Below are positions 1-10,713 of a DNA stretch of 64,000 nucleotides, in pieces (position 1 is the first letter of the stretch; each line of letters opens with the position of its first letter). Both the position numbers and the translations under genes were made by a program. The stretch comes from Hydractinia symbiolongicarpus (lineage: Eukaryota > Cnidaria > Hydrozoa > Anthoathecata > Hydractiniidae), in contig NC_079878.1 of NCBI RefSeq assembly GCF_029227915.1, forward strand, positions 1,922,001 to 1,986,000. The letters run 5' to 3'. The notes beneath the pieces are model-generated. The model ran no database searches. It was not told where the DNA came from and saw only the letters and a list, made by a program, of their open reading frames with translations.

Positions 1-2180
1 GACCTCCATCAAGAACAGAATCCGAAAGAAACAGACATGAAGACCTGGTCCTACTTGAAAGAGAATTTCGCAATTGCCAAAACCAATATACCATTCACTG
101 CCATTGGGTCCGATCACGCAATGGAGCAGGAGAATAAGGTAATGAAGGTCACTGGAGGCATTAAAGGACTGTTACAACAATCATCTACATTGAACAGATT
201 TTGCCTTGTTTCTTCTATACTTGCATCATTATCGAAAGAGTTTTGTGATATACAAAATGTCAATGTTGATCAAAGAAAGCAACACTACCAATTGAGTGGC
301 TCAACATGTAGCAGGATAGCTTCTAACGTCAATAAATTGCTTTGTATCATGGATGACTTCGATGTCAACTTCCGACAATCCGATTGTGTATTTAATGTTG
401 TTTCAAAAGCTGTTCTTCACAATTCACAAATACTTCAACATGCTGATATTGGCTCAAAATGTTATGAAGAATTTGTCACGGAGAGGATAAAAGGAACAAA
501 ATCGATATGGGTACCGTTAAAAAAAAGTGAAAATAGTAACTTTCAAAGATCTTGGAAAATCTATCAAAAAGAGAGTAGGGGATAAAGTTATACAACACAA
601 AGAGGAAAAAACGCTACTATCAAGATTTTTAATCACTGCACGGAAATCTCGAGTTGGATTTGGAGCACTGTATTGGCAACTTTGAGTTTTCTGTTGTACC
701 AAAGGCCTTGTTCAGTGCTGATGGAATTCCATTGGCTTGTTTAGACAAATCAAAATTGATTCACGGTATAGAGGAATTAGCCAGCAAAGGACAAACGACC
801 AATGGTTTATCTGGAGAAGTCGAAACAAACAAAGTAATCATTATAGATGGAATGGCTGTTGTGAATCAAACTCCAAAAACACCGGCAGTTAAAACATGCA
901 AGGTATGTATTCAATTTATCACTATCTTACGTAATTTTCTGACGCACTTGTGAAATACTCTGTTAATTTTTTAGGATTTCGCATCAGCTTTCACAGAACG
1001 TGTACTACAAATTTCAAGAGGATGTGATGAAATACGATTGGTATTTGATCGCTATATAGAAAACTCCTTGAAAGCACGGACAAGAAAGCATCGTACATCT
1101 GGTAATGAAGTTCGATACAAAGTATCAGACAACACCAATATTTCATCCATTAGTCTCAAGCAATTTCTTTCCCACATTGATACAAAGCAAGCTTTAACCA
1201 TCTACCTGGCAAAGAAAGTGATGGAGGCTCTTTCATCATTGCATATTCGGTATATAGTGACTTATGATACTAAAATGGAATCAAATTTTGTTGATTGCAG
1301 AATACACGACCACGAAGAAGCTGACACAGCACTTATATATAATGCTATGGATGTTGCACAACAATCTCCTTTCACCAGTTGTATTGTTTACTCTCCGGAT
1401 ACTGACGTGTTTCTACTGCTAATTTACTACTATGAGATGTTACCAATAAATACCATTTTTAGAACAGGGCGAGGTTCTACTCTACGTGATATTGATATTC
1501 GTAATTGCTTTGAAGCCCTTGGTGCAGTACACGCGAAAGCTATTCTTGGTTTTCATACGTTCACAGGGTGTGACCAAACTGGGCGTTTCAACAAGAAATC
1601 GAAGTCTGCTTGGCTGAAGATTTTTTTACAGGCAGATAATGAGGTGGTTCTGGCATTATCGACACTTGGAAGTACTGTCGAACTTCCTAATCTGGAAACA
1701 CTGGAAAGCTTAGAACGTTTCGTGGTTTCAATGTATAAGGGGAATAAATGTCCTGCAGACGTGGTATCACTATCTCAATTGCGTTGGAATTTATTCTCCA
1801 AATTCCAGTGTGATGCTGATATGTTGCCACCAACATTAGCTGCATTAAAGTACAAAATATTCAGGTGTCACTTCATTTCAATGGTTTTACGAAGCTCGCA
1901 TATCCTCATTCAACAACTTCCGAATGCAGTCAATTATGGTTGGGATACAGATGAAGTCGGTAACTTATTCCCCATAATGACTGATGAACTTCCTGCACCG
2001 TTGGCACTCATCGAGTTAAGTTCTTGTAATTGCAAAACAAGTTGCATATCCAACCGATGTAAATGCCGTAAAAATGGTTTTTTGTGCACTGACATGTGTA
2101 AATGTACGACGTGTCAAAACAGTGGTGGCGCAAGCGATGAATCCGAGTCAGATGAATATAGTTCTAGTGATGATGAGTGA
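1..2180 (+). pseudogene. 5'-truncated, frameshifted repetitive gene: 'SDHAMEQEN' segment + FEN/PIN-like nuclease region + CXC tail
   Basis: Seen: the frame is open from base 1, so the 5' end lies outside the window. The first segment (frame 1, to about 520) carries the motif GSDHAMEQENKVMK. An intron at 903-974 (GTATGT...TTTTTTAG, phase 0) joins 655-902 to 975-2180. The downstream part reads IIIDGMAV, LVFDRYIENSLKART, HDHEEADTALIY, SPDTDVFLLLI and TGCDQTGRF, which have the order and acidic residues expected of a FEN1/XPG-type PIN-fold nuclease. The C-terminus has a run of CxC pairs (CNCKTSC, CKCRKNGFLC, CKCTTC) like tesmin/TSO1 CXC DNA-binding modules, then an acidic Ser/Asp tail. Two single-base shifts break the first exon: at the A8 run 519-526 and near 655. 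Similar proteins occur as large families in cnidarians and fish (recalled, unchecked). The fusion and breaks suggest a transposon-derived gene; an intact gene with sequencing errors is the alternative. Confidence 0.65.
903..974 (+). other. Intron of the nuclease/CXC gene
   Basis: A 72-bp GT-AG intron, donor AAG|GTATGT and acceptor TTTTTTAG|GAT. Removing it keeps the reading frame (phase 0) and joins ...VKTCK to DFASAFTERV. A spliced, frame-preserving intron argues that this copy descends from a transcribed gene rather than from a processed pseudogene. Confidence 0.75.
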
Positions 2181-3494
2181 ATGAAACATTGTACAAGCAT
2201 TGCTGAAGTTGTTTTTTGTCATTATTTTCAGCAATTTTTTTAACTTTGTGAAATTGCCAGAAAGAAAGTAAACAACTTAACACGTGCTTTGGTCTGTAAA
2301 TTACTGGTCTGTAAATTATCTCTTGAAGTGATTTGAACAATAAATTTTGATCAAACAGAAAGACATTAGGGTGACCCAATACCATACTAAAATTCAACAA
2401 AAAAACTTCGCTATTGAGCAGGTTATAGTCATTTTTGGGCTGGGTCAGTAAATTACCGGTCTGTAATTTGTACAAAGTTTGAATAGTAATATCTTTCGAA
2501 CGTTACGTTTTGAAGACATGGTTCTTACATTTTTTTTGATCCACTCGATCTCCTCTTTCCAACGATATATAATATGACATATAAATGTGAAATTATTTTT
2601 TTGCTGACTGTAAAAGTGATGACGTCATCTAATTTGGTCCGATGGGACAAAAAATTTTGCCACCCATATTTTTTTGGTAATTTGGGACCTAAGGAACAAC
2701 TTTAAATCAAAAAATCACTTTTAACACACATGTGCACACGAAGCTTTATATCAGAACATAGCAACCCTCACTAAAATGCAATACATTTATTTCCACTTTG
2801 TTGCGATGGGTAAATATAAAGGGCGGGCGACCCCGTGGATTTTTCCATGGATTAACGACTAGTCTCTATAAAAATACCCTTATTCTGTTCGTCTTTCCGC
2901 AAGAAAAGTGTCGTGCAACGCGTACACGAAATAGCGTGTAATTATTAATGACATATACTATATGACAATATATATTTGATCGTGATGTTAACCAATCATT
3001 ATCGCGTTTTCAATTGTACTAAGGTTATGTAAACACGAAACAAACATACAGAAGAGCGAGGAAGTATTCAAGAAATAAACATTGCAGGAAGAAAATCTGA
3101 TATCGACACAGGCAATTCTATAATAATTTGGTTGAAGAAACAAGAAGTGAATATTTCAAATTGGATGCAGATAATATTATATATTATTTATTTATATTTG
3201 AGATGTACTATAATTATATATTTTGTACTTAACACAATAATAACAGTGTGTATTAATTAATATAATATAGCCCATTTACGATAAGATACATTCATATTAA
3301 ATGCTTTAGCATACGGAAAGTTTCTCACTCCAAAGTCAAACAAACGATTCGTCCAGTATTTAAGTGTTATTTTATTAATTAATAAATATTTCATAACTTT
3401 AGTTTTTGTATTTAAGCAGTACAATGGCATTTTAACGAAACTGTTTCAGCTTGGATTTTTGAGAAAAAATAATTTTGTTTTGCTTTTTATTTAT
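2181..3494. other. Spacer between nuclease/CXC gene and GPCR
   Basis: No coding region seen. The part just after the stop has three near copies of GGTCTGTAAATTA (about 2289-2470), possibly the remains of an element's 3' end. At 2821-2862 there is a block (GGGCGGGCGA, then GATTAACGACTAGT) that recurs at 29531-29573, marking a dispersed repeat. The rest is AT-rich. Confidence 0.5.
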
Positions 3495-4481
3495 TTATAA
3501 TGAAGAGAGTGTTATGGTTATTGTTTCTGTGTCAGGTTCTCTCTTGAATAACTTGGCAATATATTTCTTGCAATCATGGGATATCAACATGTAGATAAAT
3601 GGATCCAATATGGAGTTCACAAAAGCCAAAGTAAAAAACACATACTCCACGTCCAGTGCGTATTTCCAGCCATCCAGCGCACCGCTGGCTTTTATTAGTG
3701 CAAATGTAGATAAGGGTAGCCAGCAAGCCATAAAGGCACAGACAGACAACACAGCAATTCGTAGAATTTTCCTTTCGTTATCTAACATTTTGTTTTTTTT
3801 CTGTTTTGATTTCTTCTCCTTTACCCAATTAGATGTTGATGGTTCCGATAGATTTGTCCAGGTTATGTCTGATTTGGCAAGTTTTCTTTTCTGCTCTCTT
3901 ATTGATGCATATATGCTCCAATAGCAGTAACAAAAACCAAGCGATACCACGTACGTTGACAGGGGAAACAAAATGGTTTCAAATTTGTTATTTTCCTCTA
4001 CTGTTAGAGTAAATTTCATGGCACAATAGTAACCAGTGACAAAAACCAGAGCGACAAGCCAGATGCAGTAACAAATGTTAATGGCAATTCTCCTTGTGAT
4101 CTTTCTGTAAAACAATGGCTTTCTCGCTGCAAGCATTCTTACAACTGTAAAAGTCATAAGATTTAAAACTGAGAGCAGCAATGACAACCTCAACATGAAG
4201 TTTTTAGTCACATGAAGGGATTCCAAAAGAACTTTATTTCCTTTGTACTTTGTTTTTAAAAGAAATGCGAACACTTTAACCATGATGATCATAAACCCGA
4301 CCATTATATCGGAGATGGATAAATTTAGAATAAACACCAAAGAAGGAGACAAGACCCTCTGCATATTAGTCTTGAACATCACTACAATCTCAAGTATGTT
4401 TAATATTATTATCAATGCTGCATTTACTGGACTGATGTAGGTAAAAATAATAGCATTAAGCTTCATGTTGAAGCTGTGCAA
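3495..4481 (-). CDS. Class A (rhodopsin-like) G-protein-coupled receptor, intronless
   Basis: A 328-residue single-exon receptor with seven hydrophobic segments. Diagnostic positions are visible: NLSISD in TM2 (Asp58, the sodium-site Asp), the end of TM3, Trp141 in TM4, CWLP in TM6 (253-256) and NSILDPFIY in TM7 (289-297, the NPxxY region in its LDPxxY form), followed by a short helix-8-like KKYIAKLFKRE. The usual DRY at the end of TM3 is VRM (114-116): the Arg is kept but the acidic residue is lost, as in several divergent receptor groups. The N-terminus is short (about 13 residues before TM1) with no signal peptide. A lysine-rich third intracellular loop (about 213-236) precedes TM6. The TAA stop runs straight into AATAAATAAA, so the polyadenylation signal overlaps it. 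Ligand unknown; probably one of the lineage-expanded cnidarian orphan receptors. A broken sister copy sits 6 kb away at 10515-10713. Confidence 0.88.
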   Translation of the reverse strand: MHSFNMKLNAIIFTYISPVNAALIIILNILEIVVMFKTNMQRVLSPSLVFILNLSISDIMVGFMIIMVKVFAFLLKTKYKGNKVLLESLHVTKNFMLRLSLLLSVLNLMTFTVVRMLAARKPLFYRKITRRIAINICYCIWLVALVFVTGYYCAMKFTLTVEENNKFETILFPLSTYVVSLGFCYCYWSIYASIREQKRKLAKSDITWTNLSEPSTSNWVKEKKSKQKKNKMLDNERKILRIAVLSVCAFMACWLPLSTFALIKASGALDGWKYALDVEYVFFTLAFVNSILDPFIYMLISHDCKKYIAKLFKREPDTETITITLSSL

Positions 4482-7470
4482 CTTTATCTAAAGTTGCATT
4501 TAATACTTTTCCACTCCTTCTTTAACTATATTAATAACAATAATGTTTGAAAATTTTTTCTTAAATACTCTAATCAAATAACAAAAGATCGAAAATAGAA
4601 TTTCAATTTAAAATATATAAACCGTTTTTTATTAGCTAATTTTCCTGTGAGAAACAGGTGATTCTTGAAGTCACGTTTTTCTTAGGAATGCATAGAGAAA
4701 TAAAATGATTTGAGTAAAAAATGTATCTAAAACTAACGCAACGACGGAGTTTAACTTTTGCAGGTGCGTAAAGCCGGTAAACAACGTAAAAAAGGCGTTG
4801 ACCACAGTTATACAATATCCACATCTTTTAACAATCCACTAAACCATCGTAAAGGTAAAAAATAGGTTAGGTTAGTGTGCAAAAATCCGCACTTTAATAA
4901 ATATGTAAGAAGTGGAAAAATTTTTTTCATTCTAACTTTTCATTCTTCCTTTTTGACTTTCATTTCCGATTAACCAGATCTTCTTAGATCTTAATTGGCA
5001 AATCCGTAACTGCGCGTGTCTTACATATAAGCATTCAAATAATCGATTGTGGTGTTATATTAAAATTTGGTTGTTCTTTTGCAGTCTAATATGTCCGAGA
5101 CTACAGATTAATTAACGCACTGATATGAACATCAATTGTTGTGTATATAAAAAACAAACAACTTTAATCCGAACACATCTAGGAGTTATCTATCATAAAG
5201 AGCTGTTGAAGAATTTTAAGATGCTTTTGCTTTCTCCTTTAAACATTTATTTTTATTTACTTTCCCAACATTTTAAACATAAATTGTTTACATGATTTAC
5301 TTGTGAGGGATAAGCTGAGTTAAAGCTTGGTTTTTTTTATACAGATTAGGCATTAAATAGTGCAAAAATAATTCAACAAATTCTAATAAAAGTTGTATTT
5401 GCATTATATTACATTATAGTCTATATAAAAAAGATTATCGCTACAAGAGCATTTGAGATTGCTCATTGGTCTCAGCAACCTACATTTAATGATTGAGTTG
5501 CTTAGATTGAAAAAGTTTTTACACTATAGTATTGAGATCCAGTAACTTTTTTAACATTTGCACTGAAATCAGAAAACCAAATAAGCAACTTTTAGTATAA
5601 CCATTATTCTATGTTGGCAACAATTTAATTTCCAAGATACGGTTTTAAACAATACTTACTTTTGACTTTTGCAATGTCTAGCTAACTTAATCATTTTTAC
5701 CATAGAGCAGCTCCATTTTTTAATTTGAACTAAATAAATTTAAATAATCATTTGGTCTCGGTATTACGTTTGATAAATTGACACATTGACATCAATTTAG
5801 CTTACTTGGGAGAATATGGGTAACTTTTGGTTGTTTAGAGTTGTTCAAGACATTTTAATTAGCTCCAGTGATAGGTCAAATATCCACTTGCTTTTAAAAA
5901 AACGTGCATAATAATTTCGAGAAAAAAAATATCCAGGTGTGGTTACTTGGATTTTGTATAATTATTTAATTTGTTATTAAAAGGAAATAGTGCACGAACG
6001 TGAGAGATTTATGGTCAAAACATATAAATTGATTCAACTTTAGCCTTCAAACACAGCACGAGGACTGGCACGAGAGCACATCAATTTAAAAAAATCTTTA
6101 AACTTGAAAAAAGCATCCAGCCGCTTGAGATTATTGTGAGAAGAATTCGATACTTTATTGACGCTTACACATCTAACACAATCTATCGTTCTATGATCAT
6201 GCCACTGTTGACGTGCGTAATTTCATGCATCCCTCGTAATTTCATGCATGAATAACACACAAACTCTTAGAATTCAGACTCTGGAATCGAGACAACTTCA
6301 CATTATTTCAAATGGTGTTCGAGCAAATGTTCCCAGTGTGTTAAATGTAATGCGAAAATGGTGTTGCACTCACGGTTTTAAATGTCTTCATGGCGATCTT
6401 TGTGAAAATGTTATTGGTTAATTTTAAGAAATATTATATTATGTTTTAACTATATTGTGAATATACTTTTAAGTAACCTCACTTTATTATGTTTTCAGAT
6501 TTTATTATGCAGGACTCCTTTGACAACAGTATTAACATATTGCGTATTATCCTGTAAAAATCTTTGATAAAAATAATAAGAATAAAATAATTGTAGCTGT
6601 ACGATTTAAAGAATTTAGCCTCCTGTCTAAATTTTGAAAAATTGAATTGCTGGCATGATACATTTCATCTTATGATATTGTGTTTAGCAATTAAATTTGT
6701 TCACTGTTGCAATTTCTTGTAGGTAATTAGTAGTTTACCACCAAATAATGTCTAAAATTCAAGAATTGTCTTTTTCCTGTTTTCTGACAGCAAATTCATC
6801 TTTGAATACCGTGGCAAGTAGTGCTTATGAAAAATTTCGGTTTTTATTGCGCAATCTAGCACTTTTTCCAGCCAACTGCGAATATAGGTGCATAGCCCAT
6901 AACAACCATTTTCGCATTTTTAGACAGCCTTCTTGCCAGTCTTTCGATGTTTAATACTTTGCAATAGCCGGATGATACTTTAAGGCTTCCTAAGACAATA
7001 TCTGGCAGTAATGAATATTAAATGTGGTGTTCCACAAACATCCCGAAAGCTGTCTTAACGACGCACCCTCCGAAGTGAACTCGACAGAGTTTACTCGTCA
7101 TAATTTGACTTTAAGGTATTTGGTGCTTTTCAGTTCGAAATAGTGCTGCCGTACACCTTTTGTCGATCTAAAATTTAAGAATGTCCATAAAATAATCTTT
7201 AAACAAGTTTTTTGCCGCTTAAGTTCGGAATCCACGCGAAGCAAAAATTCTCAAGATCGAAGTACACGTACTTTACAATTTCTTCTGTGGAAGCAGGCAT
7301 TAGTATTACCTAGTGCTTAGCTGAAGCCGATTTTCAAATCGAAGTTTTGTCTCTCAGTTATCTTGTCCAGTTTCGCCCTGTCTTAGCCTTTTCTTCGTCC
7401 AAGAAATACCGCAACAATTGTCTGGGAGACGAGTCAGCCTTACGAAAATGCATTTCACTCAATCACTACC
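4482..7470. other. AT-rich intergenic region
   Basis: I see no supportable gene; short open frames here lack family signal. A small direct repeat, CGTAATTTCATGCAT, occurs twice around 6217-6250. The region includes the putative promoter of the minus-strand GPCR (4482 upward), but no clear TATA or initiator context can be singled out in such AT-rich DNA. Confidence 0.4.
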
Positions 7471-7740
7471 CCCAGCAGGCACACGACGTCGTACAGACGT
7501 CTGTTGCTAGTCGCTGCTACGTTGCGACGTCGGCTACGTTGTTACAACGTCGCTTCGACGTCGTAATTTCCGACGTCGGATTTCGACCATAAACCGACGT
7601 CGATTCAACATCAGGATTTCCGACGCTGCATATCGACCATAAACCGACGTCGATCCAACGTTAGGTTATCAGATGTCGGATTTATACGTTAACACGATGT
7701 TGTACCAACGTCGTATCAACGTAAAATTCGACGATAACTC
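7471..7740. repeat. Left ACGTCG-rich terminus of the element
   Basis: At least ten near copies of ACGTCG or ACGTTG, including two tandem units sharing CGACCATAAACCGACGTCGA. GC content and CpG density are far above the flanks. This is the inverted partner of the right terminus at about 8850-9100. Confidence 0.65.
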
Positions 7741-8849
7741 TTTCAGGGAAAAATTATTCTTAAATTTTCTTAGAAAAATAAAAAACGGTTTTTACAAATG
7801 CAATAACTGACTGACTTTTGGAGATTGTGCGAGGGACACGTTTTTATTATAATTTTATTTTTAAGAGAGAAAGCGCAAAAGTTTCCAGTTCAAATTTATA
7901 ATAGATGTGACCAAATCATGTGATAAAAATTGTGCAATTTAATTTGTTAAAACATCGTACTTTCGAACGAGGAAGTATCCGAACGGAAAAGAATCGCTTC
8001 GAATTTAAAAATACACACAACGTTTTTCTCTTTACTTAAGAAAGTTGAAGTTGCAAACGTTTTGAAATTTATTTGTCCAAACGACGTTTTATATGTGTCA
8101 GTTTCTTTCGCGCTAAAATCGTTGTGTGTTAATTTCAAGTATTTGTTGGTGGTACAGTATTATGGACTCTATTTTTACGAAGATATAGAAGAAAAGAAAG
8201 AAAGTGGAAATATTTCAAAATATAATCAGAATGATTAGTAAGTTTTCTTAATTCCCTGTGTTACCCTGAATATTTATATGAAATACAATGTATACATATT
8301 TAAAGTTTATTTAGGTCATTATTTCGTATAAGCTATGGAAAAATGTCTTTATTTTAGGTTGATGAAAAAAGCGACAAAAAGGAATTGAGAAGATTCCCGT
8401 TTTGATAAGAGTAATTCTAGTTACTTTACAACTAACTTTTATATCCAGGCACATCAATTGAAAACTGTACAATCTGTTAATATATATTTCTTTGAACATC
8501 TAGCTTTACAATTACACATCTTGTCATTTCCGAGAAATGTTCTTATATAAAAACTGTGTATTTTCGCTATATGACTGCAATTTATATCACTAGTTAGATC
8601 ATATTTCAATACCTTTACTTTCTTTCTATAGCAAACAGAAAAAATGTTGATGAACAATCGTTTCAATCCTGAAGACACACGTGAAAAATGCAGTGGTGAT
8701 GAAAATGGTTTATGCTTGAGAACATAAAGTTATTGTAAAAAATATGAGTTATCAAGTGTCTTCTGATACTAGTGTAATTTTACGAATGTGAGTACTAGTT
8801 GATTTATAAAAAAAAATTTTAAAAATCACTTTTTGTTTTAAAGAGCCTC

Positions 8850-9100
8850 TTTGTTACGTCTGTTAACATCGCAGCTAAGTCGATGCAACGTCGGTTAACT
8901 TCGCAGTTATACGTCTGTAAAAGGTCGGCGGACGTCTTACAACTTAGGCACGACGTCGATAGGACGTTGTGCTCTGACGTCGTACAGACGTCGCAGTCCG
9001 ATGTCTGCGCGACTTTCCATTCTGATGGTGAGCGGACGTCGCACCGGTGTAAAACTCGACGTCGCTACGACGTCTCTGCGACGTTGGTGTGCCGGCTGGG
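8850..9100. repeat. Right ACGTCG-rich terminus of the element
   Basis: The same ACGTCG/ACGTTG-rich composition as the left terminus, in inverted orientation, ending in ...GGTGTGCCGGCTGGG. The outer 15 or so bases pair with the left end; inside that, the arms are diverged and share motif density more than strict base-by-base identity. Confidence 0.65.
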
Positions 9101-10514
9101 ACGTGACCCTTGAAAAACATAGACGGCCAAAAAGGCGCTTTAAATAGCGCATGTTATTCAATTATTCGGTTTAGCGTTAAGAAGAAAAATGTCATATTTT
9201 GCTCCTATTTTACCTAGCAACGGGTAACCATGGCAACCGATCAACTAAATTTTGGACTTAATTTTGTCGTACTGTTGCGTACTATGATATCCTCATCAAG
9301 TAACTTTCAAAAAGACAATCCTCTGCGATATAGGTTATTTGTTGGTAAGCCACTTTAAATCAAATCAAGATTTTAATCTTGCCAGCATGTTTACTATCCT
9401 TTTTTTGTTCACTGTGAGAAATTTTACAGCAAAAGGACATTCTGAGACCAAGAACTGAAAATATCAAAATATTTTGATTACGATTGACAGTTCCTACAAC
9501 GTCAAAATAGTAGCATTAATAATTTTACAGAAATGGTTAACTGCAGAATAAGGTTTGGCCAACATAGCAAGTTCTGTGTGGACAACCTTGAAGAAAAGAC
9601 TTTCTTATAGCTACACACCAATGCGCCTAAGCACACCTTCAATCAATGATACATTTGAAATATTCTTCGGCAAAAAAAGGTGTATAGTCAGGGTGTGTAA
9701 CATTTTAAAATTCCAATTGAAGGGACCGTTCCGAAATTTATTCACAGCACTGCAAATAGTATTATGCTGACGTTAAATATTTTATTAAGTAGTTGGTATA
9801 AAAGCGACCAAGGTACAATTTATGCGCATAACAACAAGCAAAGGAAAAAGAAAAAGACGGACAGGAAAGCTAAATACATTACTGTACACAAGCAAAAGAG
9901 GACCGGTTACCTCCTAACAATTTCTCTTTACGTCATATTGCTTAAGTGATTCCTTTTGCTTAGAGAGTTTTCTGGCGTGGTCAATTAAAGAACTAAAATG
10001 GGAAATTGCGAATTCCACGATTAATAATTACCTTGTGCTCTAAACTAGACAATCTAAGATTTTAATTTCAATAAGAAATCGTAAAATTTCAATAAACTTG
10101 TTTGGTGCAAGAACAAGAAACGTAAGATTAACAACAATTTACATAATTTTTTTTACCAAACAACTATAGCGGCATCTAACGTATAGTATAATATAAAATA
10201 TAGTATAAAATAGCCCTTTAATTGTCACTTATTTCTATAAAGATTTATATACATAATTTCCAACTTCACCTTAAACGGTTAAACATTGACCAATTAAATC
10301 CTCGCAGAATTAGGGGCGAGGTAGCATTTATTTATTTTTTAGATAATTGATTTTTTAGAAAATTATTGTCTCTTTGTGCGGGCCTTTCTTCTTTTAGGAC
10401 TTTAGCTAGAAGTCACTCTATCAAAGTAAGTTTACCCAATTTTTATGCTTTTTCATTTAAAGTAAGTCCAAAAGTATTAACAATCCAAATTTGGGCGAGT
10501 CATGCGCTCCAATT
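9101..10514. other. AT-rich spacer, no gene seen
   Basis: Only short frames without recognisable motifs. Nothing else stands out. Confidence 0.4.
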
Positions 10515-10713
10515 TACATCGAAGATAATGTTATTGTTTTTGTCTCTCTTTCTGATTTTTTGTCAAATAATTTGGAAATATATTTTTTAAAATCATGGGA
10601 AATCACCATGTAGATAAATGGATTAAATATGAAGTTCACAAAAGCCAAAGTAAAAAACACATACTTCACGTCTAGTGTGTTTCCACCCATCCAGCACACT
10701 TATTAATGCAAAT
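10515..10713 (-). pseudogene. Fragment of a GPCR, sister copy of the 3495-4481 receptor
   Basis: On the minus strand this reads VKYVFFTLAFVNFIFNPFIYM and ends KTITLSSM. It is nearly the same as the TM7 and C-terminal tail of the neighbouring receptor (EYVFFTLAFVNSILDPFIYM...ITITLSSL). DNA similarity runs from about 10515 to 10713. Just upstream (10680-10713) the match to TM6/extracellular loop 3 continues in another frame with a small deletion (ALISVLDGWK), so the copy is frameshifted, and all of TM1-TM6 is missing. This is a truncated duplicate, and its TM7 keeps the more classical NPFIY. Inference: tandem duplication of the GPCR locus followed by decay. Confidence 0.85.

Larger units (their letters stand above)
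7471..9100. mobile_element. Non-autonomous DNA element with long ACGTCG-rich inverted ends
   Basis: Left end 7471 begins CCCAGCAGGCACACGACGTC; the right end, read on the minus strand from 9100, begins CCCAGCCGGCACACCAACGT. Both ends continue for about 240-270 bp as dense, diverged copies of ACGTCG/ACGTTG on a GC-richer background, while the middle (about 7740-8850) is ordinary AT-rich DNA without a coding region. At 7576-7662 a block containing CGACCATAAACCGACGTCGA is repeated in tandem with a period of about 54 bp. The layout fits a non-autonomous DNA transposon with long subterminal-repeat termini, a kind seen in many invertebrates. I could not find a convincing target-site duplication. Small open frames inside the ends are by-products of the repeats. 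Confidence 0.65.

Noticed and set aside
7347-9161. Three short frames within the ACGTCG-rich termini (7347-7592, 8883-9113, 8937-9161)
   Set aside because: They lie in repetitive inverted ends and mirror each other; composition-driven.
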